Positions 1 through 35,000 of a stretch of 35,000 nucleotides of DNA are shown one piece after another; the first letter of the stretch is position 1; every line of letters begins with the position of its first letter. The stretch is from contig LUCW03002264.1 in assembly GCA_001586965.3 (NCBI GenBank), forward strand, positions 1 to 35,000, given 5' to 3'. A program made the translations under genes and the position numbers. The DNA comes from Sphaeroforma sirkka. Taxonomy: Eukaryota; Opisthokonta; Ichthyosporea; Ichthyophonida. The notes beneath the pieces are model-generated. The model was not told the origin of the DNA, ran no database searches, and worked only from the letters and a program-made list of their open reading frames with translations.

Positions 1-19
1 GGTTTGTTGTGTCATGCAG

Positions 20-16349
<16,330 letters not shown>

Positions 16350-17539
16350 GCGCAGTCTCCACCAAGTCCCAAGTCTCGTTGCTGGTGCCGCGTAGTCAGT
16401 GGTCTTGGTCTTCATATCTCAATGGACTTCCGGGCTCTGCAGAAACCCTGTGGCTGTCACGGGTCTAAAGCATCGGCCGTATCCATCTTCTATCACTAGG
16501 TGTATAAACAAGACGGCTACAGGCAGATCCCTTTTTGTATGTTTTAGGGTTTTAGGGTTTAGGGGGTTTACGGTTTGGGGTAGTATCCATTCCTAGTTAG
16601 CCGGGTTCGAGTATATGAAGAGATACTGAGGACAGGCGGGTATTAAACCGCTGCAGACCCAGTCGATTCACATACTAACCGCAAGCGACGTAGTCGAGGC
16701 GCAGCGCATCCGAAGTTCGGAGACTCGACTCGTTGTCCTCGCTCATAGTCAGGCGAGTGATGAGGCGGATGTATCGTTGCCAATGACAACCACTGCTTAG
16801 GCCCACTGGCGTACGAGACGGATCATCTTCCTTTGCGACCTTCAATATCCTGCGTGGTGCAGTTAACCAGATCTTTTCACATAAAACTCAGTTTTCACCG
16901 TGCTGGAGTAATAAAATGGATCTTATCATGAACTAAATATTTGTTTATTTTTTTCGGGTGCGAATAGAATTCAATCGGATCATAGGCATAGTTGTACGGG
17001 TCCTGTCTTACACAGAGGGAATAAATCAGATACCACTCATAGCACATCGGGTACTCTCCAGCTGACTGATCGACAGGTGCGAGTTGCTTATATACTTATT
17101 TGCTGGTGTGCTCGTTCGAAGATCACGTGAGCATTCAGTTTGCAATCCGTTGGCCGTGTTGTTCAATAGTGTACTTTCATATCAAGTCTCGAATATAAGC
17201 AAGGCCTAATACAATCAACACGTGTATGTGTTTGCTTATTAAATGCAAAGTAACGAAAGTGAGCTCCTCTTTCTCTGAGATATGAGCTCATACTACTTCA
17301 TGGCAGAAGAGCGGTGTGTCCGATCATACTTCTGCTTTCTCGTGAAGCTTGCAAGCCGTAATGGTGTAACGAGTATTTTGATTACGTTCATGGAGTTGTA
17401 GGTTGACTTGTATTGGGAACATTCGAAAAATATGGCTGAGATCTGTCTGACTTTATCGCTTTGTATCCGGAGTGAGGACCGATTGCGGTTCTTCCCTATC
17501 AAACTCAAAATCGATATCCAGAGACAGGTTACAGGAGAT

Positions 17540-17770
17540 GCCTAGACATCGGAAGCTGTTTACGGTTCGACGCAATAATGTTTCTGAGCATGCATACTTT
17601 CTGGTTCTTCGTATCGTAATATGAGAGGTTATCGGTGGTTCGGAAACGCAGAAGCCGTAACAAAAAAAAAATTATAGTTGTACTCCTTTTTTATTTATAC
17701 TTCCGAGTTATAAATACATTGATTGCTAATATTGTCCTCAATGGGTACTATTTCAACTAGACCAATTAAG
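17540..17770. repeat. Diverged 230-bp repeat, copy 1 (copy 2 at about 18085-18325)
   Basis: The two copies share CGTAATATGAGAGGTTATCG / CGTAATATGCGAGGTCATCG, TTTCTGAGCAT / TTTCTGGGCAT, CAGAAGCCG and TATTTCAACTAGA in the same order, by eye about 70% identical. Offset is about 550 bp. It may be an old tandem duplication or a decayed dispersed element. No terminal inverted repeats or transposase were found. Confidence 0.55.
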
Positions 17771-18320
17771 GCAGTAATCGTCAATTCCTCTGGTCGTGGG
17801 GTGGAGGCGATGTTATACATGTATGTATGTATATATTTATACATATTAGCATACAAACATATCTATATACATATATCTCTACAATCAACATACAGTATCC
17901 TGCAAAATGAAAATTGAAATGTAGAATATGACGCTTGCCCGGTCTCTTCCGTATGCAATCAAACACCCCCACCAACCACTGATCAATAGAGCATCGTAGA
18001 GCCTTCGATGTCACCGAGCACAGCCAATCATACCATTTCTAAGGTGTCGAAGTATCATGAATGCCTACAAACATCCAAACTATGAAATGGGTAAGCGTCG
18101 GGAGCTATTTCATATTCCGGGTATAATATTTCTGGGCATACATGCTTTCCGATCTTAAGGTAACGTAATATGCGAGGTCATCGGTGAAAAGAAGAACAAT
18201 CAGAAGCCGCAGCCGTTCAAGTTCTTTTAGAGCTTTTTTATACATATTTTGACCGGCTATTCTCTTTAATATCTATAGTTCTGTGACAATGAGTGATATT
18301 TCAACTAGATAAATCAACGC

Positions 18321-18381
<61 letters not shown>
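18321..18381. repeat. (TA)n microsatellite
   Basis: A pure TA alternation of about 55 bp immediately after copy 2 of the intergenic duplication. Confidence 0.95.
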
Positions 18382-18385
<4 letters not shown>

Positions 18386-19570
18386 AGAGGCTAAAGTATA
18401 TGTCTATATATTGGATTTCGTTGTAAGAAATCTAAAGTAATTTTTGAAAACGACCATGTGCACATTCCTATTTTTGATTTTGTGAAACAAATATTTCTTC
18501 AGAATTGAAAATACCGAAAAGAATGCTTCATGGCCTACCTGCCATCTATTGAGTACAGAAACATAATGGTACGAGAAGTATAGTAGCTCAACGGAGAGCG
18601 ATTGCTGTGAAGTCAATGTCTATAATAAATCGTTCACTAAAGCAACCTACAGTCCATACTTTTGCGATAAGAGACTGCATATATACAGGAACCCACACAT
18701 GGCAAAGGTGTGCTGTTGATTGACTCAGGATTTGAGACTTTTCGCCAACTAAATTTCGGTAGTACATACGATAGTCATAGGAAGAGTGGTCTTTCTTTTC
18801 ACATAGAGGGTTTTACTGATATATAATACATCAAAGGGCACAGGCAATCAGTATTCTGTCGAGTAATTAGTAAATACATAGCAACAACTTTTTTAAAGTA
18901 TTTATGTAAGTACATAGACTATGAAGCAATTAAAACTTGTGAAAGCCAGTACATAGTGCATACATCCCGACAGCCACGGCCACCCAAAAGCAAGGTTGCA
19001 TACAAATGTTGATAAAAATGTTTATCATTGGCCACTATTTAAATACTTGCTCTTAAAAATGAGTCATCGTGCCTTCGGCCCTACCCTTCAAATCATTACG
19101 TCATGTTACATAGTTTTTCGCTGAACTCAACCGTCTAAACGTTATAACACCAAAGAGGAAGAATAGAGCAAGCCTACCCGAAGCTACTACTACGAAAAAG
19201 AGGAAATATTTGTTCCAAACCAAAGTACATAAACGCATTACGAAAACCGTATTGTAATTGGTATATTCTAGCGGAAAACGTATTGTAGCCAGTGATCAGG
19301 CCCTAAGCAAATTTGACTTCACAATACTCTCAGAGTCACAAGGTGTAAGGTTAGCTCCTTTTGGAAATTTAACAATTCATACAACACCCTATGCATTTAT
19401 ACATGCCTTCTAATTTGAACAAGAAGGCTATGATTATATATGTACGTACTCTGCAAACATATCACTCGAATTTCATACCATACTTCATCGTATTGTATAC
19501 GATTGAATTTTGATCGAATCTCAAGTTAACGGTGCCGTAGGCGCAAGAAACAAGCAATTCCACCAACAGC

Positions 19571-26787
<7,217 letters not shown>

Positions 26788-26825
26788 CCCGTTTATTTGG
26801 ATCAGATACTAATTTCGGAACCAAA

Positions 26826-26849
26826 AATAAATAAAATTAGCATAATAAA
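26826..26849 (+). promoter_or_regulatory. AATAAA poly(A) signal cluster after TANGO2
   Basis: AATAAA occurs at 26826, 26830 and 26844, 39-57 nt beyond the TGA at 26785-26787, in AT-rich sequence typical of a 3' end. This placement supports the distal terminal exon. Confidence 0.6.
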
Positions 26850-26956
26850 TAAGTCTAAATATATGCAAAATCGTATTTATGAAGCATATGCCAAGGTGCA
26901 TTTATTCACCACAACCATCGCATCAAGGGCTCGCCTCCAGTATGATTGATTCCCCA

Positions 26957-28819
26957 GAGTTCCAACCCAATACGCGCACTATATATCCAGTAACATATAT
27001 CCAGTTACACCAAAAGCGTTGGGGTTGTTCAAAGGTGTCAGTCAGCTGCTACCTGCACTCGCTCAGGTTTGTGTGTGTTGTCCTGTATGCGCTGTGCAGT
27101 CGTCGTCCGTTGGTGTGGTGGGGACCGGTGCTGCACCTACTGTGTACGTGTGTGACGACCCAGCTCAGTCCTACGCGTGTGCCTAGCACCTGGTACCCGA
27201 GTACATTCATAGCACAAGCATTCATCGAGTTAGATGGTTGCTTATACTACTTCATGCTATGTATGTATGTATGGTACATACACCAGAGCGCAGGCATTCG
27301 TTGAGTTGCATGGTTGCTTATATACTACCCCATGATATGTATGTATGGTACATTCACCAGAGTACAAGCATTCGTTGAGTTAGATGGTTGCTTATACTAC
27401 CTCATGCTATGTATGTATGGTACATACACCAGAGCGCAGGCATTCGTTGAGTTGCATGGTTGCTAATACTACCCCATGATATGTATGTATGGTACATTCA
27501 CCAGAGTACAAGCATTCGTTGAGGTGCATGGTTTTGCTTATACTACCTCATGGTATGTATGTATGGTACATTCACCAGAGCACAAGCATTCGTTGAGGTG
27601 CATGGTTTTGCTTATACTACCTCATGGTACATATGTATGGTACATTCACCAGAGCACAAGCATTCGTTGAGGTGCATGGTTGCCTATACTACCCCATGGC
27701 ATGTATGTATGGTACATTCACCAGAGCCCAAGCATTCGTTGAGTTGCATGGTTGCATATACTACCTCATGGTATGCCAGAGCCCAAGCATTCGTTGAGTT
27801 GCATGGTTGCTTATACTACCCCATGATATGTATGTATGGTACATTCACCAGAGCCCAAGCATTCGTTGAGTTGCATGGTTGCTTATACTACCTCATGGTA
27901 TGTATGTATGGTACATTCACCAGAGCACAAGCATTCGTTGAGGTGCATGGTTGCCTATACTACCCCATGGCATGTATGTATGGTACATTCACCAGAGCCC
28001 AAGCATTCGTTGAGTTGCATGGTTGCTTATACTAACCCATGGCATGTATGTATGGTACATCCACCAGAGCCCAAGCATTCGTTGAGTTGCATGGTTGCTT
28101 ATACTACCTCATGGTATGCCAGAGCCCAAGCATTCGTTGAGTTGCATGGTTGCTTATACTACCCCATGATATGTATGTATGGTACATTCACCAGAGCCCA
28201 AGCATTCGTTGAATTGCATGGTTGCTTATACTACCTCATGGTATGTATGTATGGTACATTCACCAGAGCACAAGCATTCGTTGAGTTGCATGGTTGTTTA
28301 AACTATCCCATGGTATGTAGTTATGCGTGTCACACACTAGCAGCTTCCGCACCGCGGGTCAACACCGGGGCTTCAGAGGACATCTCGGAGGCAGAGTCCT
28401 TTGCACCCATTTTTTGGACAGGGCCGGTGCATGGTGTTTGTGGTGCAACACAAGCGATGTAGCATTCGGATCCTCGTGTCGACGGGTGCGCGCACTTACC
28501 CGTATACGGCTACCACCGCAACACAGCAGCGTCTGTGATAGTGCGGGCCATTGCGTGCAATCTGGCGAAGTGTGTATGTGGTTGGTGACACTCGGGCCAG
28601 TTGGCCTTGTGCCTGTAAGGATTCAGCCCAGTGCGTGTTTGATACGGCAGGGGTGTAGGTCAGACTGTGTATCTGCATCCATCTTGTCGGGCGTGTGCTT
28701 CGTGTGACACGGCGGGCTGGTAAGCAAGACTGTGGGTCTGTGTCTGCCTGTTAGTTGAGATGTTGAGTGTGATCCTGCACACGTATCAACTGTAGCGAAC
28801 ATGCGGATGTTGACTATAC

Positions 28820-28870
<51 letters not shown>

Positions 28871-29145
28871 TCCAGCAGGCCTTGTCGATAGGCTTGTACA
28901 TATGCGAAATAACTGGGTTGTGTGGGTTGTGCGTGGTCTACCAAGCACTAGGGGTCAATGGAGTGGTCAGAGTTCGAGTGTCTTGTGTGTTAGTGCCACG
29001 TTTAACAACTACAAGGCTCTTTTAATATGTTGCCTCAGGGTACGTGGTGGCTGTGGCGGCTTTAAGCCTGTACACAGTACAGGTGCAGGCACCTACTGGG
29101 CGTGAATCGCTCGAGGATAAAGACACGTACTACATGTATCTCTGA
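26957..29145 (+). CDS. Possible gene for a small membrane protein (3' exons)
   Basis: I do not recognise this gene. Candidate exons are about 26957-27070 (ends ...LLPALAQ before GTTTGTG), 28463-28573 (HSDPRVDGCAHLPVYGYHRN...), about 28876-28985 (QALSIGLYICEITGLCGLCV...) and 29039-29145 (YVVAVAALSLYTVQVQ... to TGA). The last two encode hydrophobic stretches long enough to span a membrane, with a charged tail ESLEDKDTYYMYL at the end. The joins 27070/28463 and 28573/28876 are phase 0 and the donor GTATGTGG at 28574 is good. The intron at 28986-29038 would be only 53 nt with a weak donor. No start exon was found. The 72-bp array would lie in its first visible intron. The hydrophobic C-terminal exons are the best part; the rest is tentative. 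Confidence 0.35.
27198..28316 (+). repeat. 72-75 bp minisatellite, about 15 units
   Basis: Units contain CACAAGCATTCGTTGAG, TGCATGGTTGCTTATACTAC and ATGTATGTATGGTACATTC. Some copies are shortened (27770-27785 and 28115-28130, where ATGTATGTATGGTACATTC is missing). Unit length varies between 72 and 75, so frames shift along the array and the long open frames are not conserved peptides. Many units contain CATGGTATGTATG, a donor-like sequence. Confidence 0.92.
28819..28868. repeat. (TA)n microsatellite
   Basis: About 48 bp of TA alternation immediately before the acceptor-like CAGCAG at 28874. Confidence 0.95.
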
Positions 29146-29990
29146 CTGATACAAAGCACCCGCTTCAAGCCATGCTGTGTGGGTGGAGCCGGTCTCTGAC
29201 TGGTCGTAGTCAGGACAGGTGCGTATAGGCCTATTTGTGACTGGGCAGGGCCTAATTAAGTGCGCATAGGGCAGGATCGAAATTTAGCCGTCTGTCGGTG
29301 AGCTGATGACTGCTTGTGGAAGGCCTCTCACGTATCTATGCAGTGTATGTAGTACTATGGCGTATATGTAGTGCTATGTACTATATGCAAGTAGTATTAT
29401 TCAGCATATGTAGCATTACGAAGCCTCCAGTCGCGGTATAGCAATAGTACCACCAAGTGTATTTAAAAACAGCACGCCCCTCACCAGCATGTCCACTGAT
29501 GAGAGGACATACTTTGATGAGTGGACATGTGACATTGGTGAACATACGCTGTTGACGCCCTATCGCCTCACATGTTGACCTGTGCGACGGACTCACCGTC
29601 CAAATCGCCCGCAAAGTGATACTGGTTAATACACTCCTACCAACCACCCGCATTCCTAGGGAACAGCGATGCAGTGCCGAGCTTATTTCCTCATATGAGA
29701 AGGTAATCTTAAAGCATATTTCCTTTTCTATAGAGATTAGGGTTTTCTCTATTCACTTGACGTTGAATTATTGGGGGTTAAGTTGTCTCCAAGTTGCTTC
29801 AAGTTGATCTTAATTAGGGTTTCAAATCGGTCCGACTAGGGTTTGAGTGTTGCCCGAATTGGGATTAGGGTTTCGGAAGGCCCGAAAAAGACCGGGTATT
29901 GGGTTCAGGGTTTAGGGGTTTAGCCCCACGCACTGGAAAGTATGGCAATGGTACGGTACGTGCCTAGACGTAACAGCGCTCGGCATTCAG
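29146..29990. other. Intergenic region between convergent genes, with telomere-like motifs
   Basis: No supported gene. 29730-29920 carries at least five TTAGGGTTT-type motifs (GATTAGGGTTTTC, AATTAGGGTTTC, CTAGGGTTTG, GATTAGGGTTTCGG, CAGGGTTTAGGGGTTTAG) in otherwise unique sequence, all in the TTAGGG orientation. A palindromic patch with CATGTCCA...TGGACATG lies at 29489-29531. A 90-residue minus-strand open frame at 29381-29653 has no family resemblance. Confidence 0.6.
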
Positions 29991-34832
<4,842 letters not shown>

Positions 34833-35000
34833 CTGTGTAATGAGGATGGACCAATTGTCGAAGGAATGAGATGGCGTGCATATATAATCAGAGAAAAATC
34901 CTCAGACAGTTTAGGTCGACTGGTGGAAACACTTGTGTGTTTTGAATGCTCATGTACGTTTCACTAAAAACTAAATAATGACTAGGATGAACTCTGTATA
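34833..35000 (-). other. Intron sequence upstream of the first visible exon of the minus-strand gene
   Basis: Begins (minus strand) with an acceptor TTACACAG at 34840-34833. No exon could be joined in phase within the remaining 167 bp. Confidence 0.5.

Larger units (their letters stand above)
16350..19570. other. Intergenic region between the kinase-like gene and TANGO2
   Basis: No recognised gene. It holds TTTTAGGGTTTTAGGGTTTA (about 16543), an AATAAA at 16910 that could be a poly(A) signal although it lies 560 nt past the stop, a diverged duplication (17540/18085) and a (TA)n tract. Two 70-residue minus-strand open frames (17293-17508 and 18404-18616) have no family resemblance and no supporting context, so they are not called. 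Base composition is more balanced than in the introns. Confidence 0.6.

Noticed and set aside
16598..16760. tRNA-like T-loop GGGTTCGAG and GC-rich stems
   Set aside because: The arms flanking GTTCGAG do not pair, and no acceptor stem or anticodon arm could be built.
17293..18616. Minus-strand frames 17293-17508 and 18404-18616 as transposon remnants
   Set aside because: No transposase motif, terminal repeats or target-site duplication could be seen; kept only as unassigned intergenic sequence.
27476..28462. Long open frames with AFVELHGCLYY / HSPEPKHSLSCMVAYT repeats as a repetitive secreted protein
   Set aside because: The unit length varies (72-75 bp, with deletions), the peptide changes frame along the array, and three frames are open in different parts. 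This fits a minisatellite better.
29489..29531. Hammerhead ribozyme suggested by CTGATGAG
   Set aside because: No GAAA core partner or correctly placed stems; only nested inverted repeats are present.

Overview
The window is eukaryotic nuclear DNA. Coding information comes in short exons with GT-AG boundaries, and the introns are very rich in microsatellites and minisatellites. Donors favour GTATGT, GTGAGT and similar. No prokaryotic operon, ribosome-binding site, CRISPR array or phage gene is visible. Short telomere-like tracts (CCCTAAA / TTTAGGG type) lie inside introns and between genes. A protist or early-branching lineage with repeat-inflated introns fits, but the organism cannot be named from the sequence alone.

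Layout. (1) 20-16349, + strand: nine exons, all in phase, encode the C-terminal 362 residues of a divergent phosphatidylinositol 3-/4-kinase-like protein; its 5' end lies outside the window. Its third intron is 10.8 kb long and almost filled by a 10.3-kb array of about 367 copies of a 28-bp unit. The long open frames across that array are by-products of the repeat. (2) 16350-19570: intergenic, with telomere-like motifs, a diverged 230-bp duplication and no recognised gene. (3) 19571-26787, + strand: a six-exon TANGO2 (NRDE/DUF833 family) gene, complete from its Met-Cys start to a stop followed by AATAAA signals. Its last intron holds a 58-bp and a 40-bp minisatellite. (4) About 26957-29145, + strand: a weakly supported gene whose last exons encode hydrophobic, membrane-like segments, with a 72-bp array in the middle. 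(5) 29991-34832, - strand: six phase-consistent exons of a gene I do not recognise (372 residues to its stop; the 5' end lies outside the window), convergent with gene 4.

The most unusual signal is a recurring arrangement, not a single gene. In all three well-supported genes, many intronic tandem repeats begin exactly at a splice site, or carry a copy of the exon edge together with its splice site. Examples are the donors at 661, 15532, 21103, 23516, 33630 and 32528, the acceptor at 15422, and two degenerate copies of an exon interior at 31101 and 31690. These introns look as if they expanded by local tandem duplication seeded at exon-intron junctions, which would leave strings of decoy splice sites. 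This is inference from reading the sequence; RNA evidence and a genome-wide count would decide it.

The genes show no shared pathway. TANGO2 and PI3K-like proteins are housekeeping-type eukaryotic proteins, and their adjacency carries no evident functional meaning.
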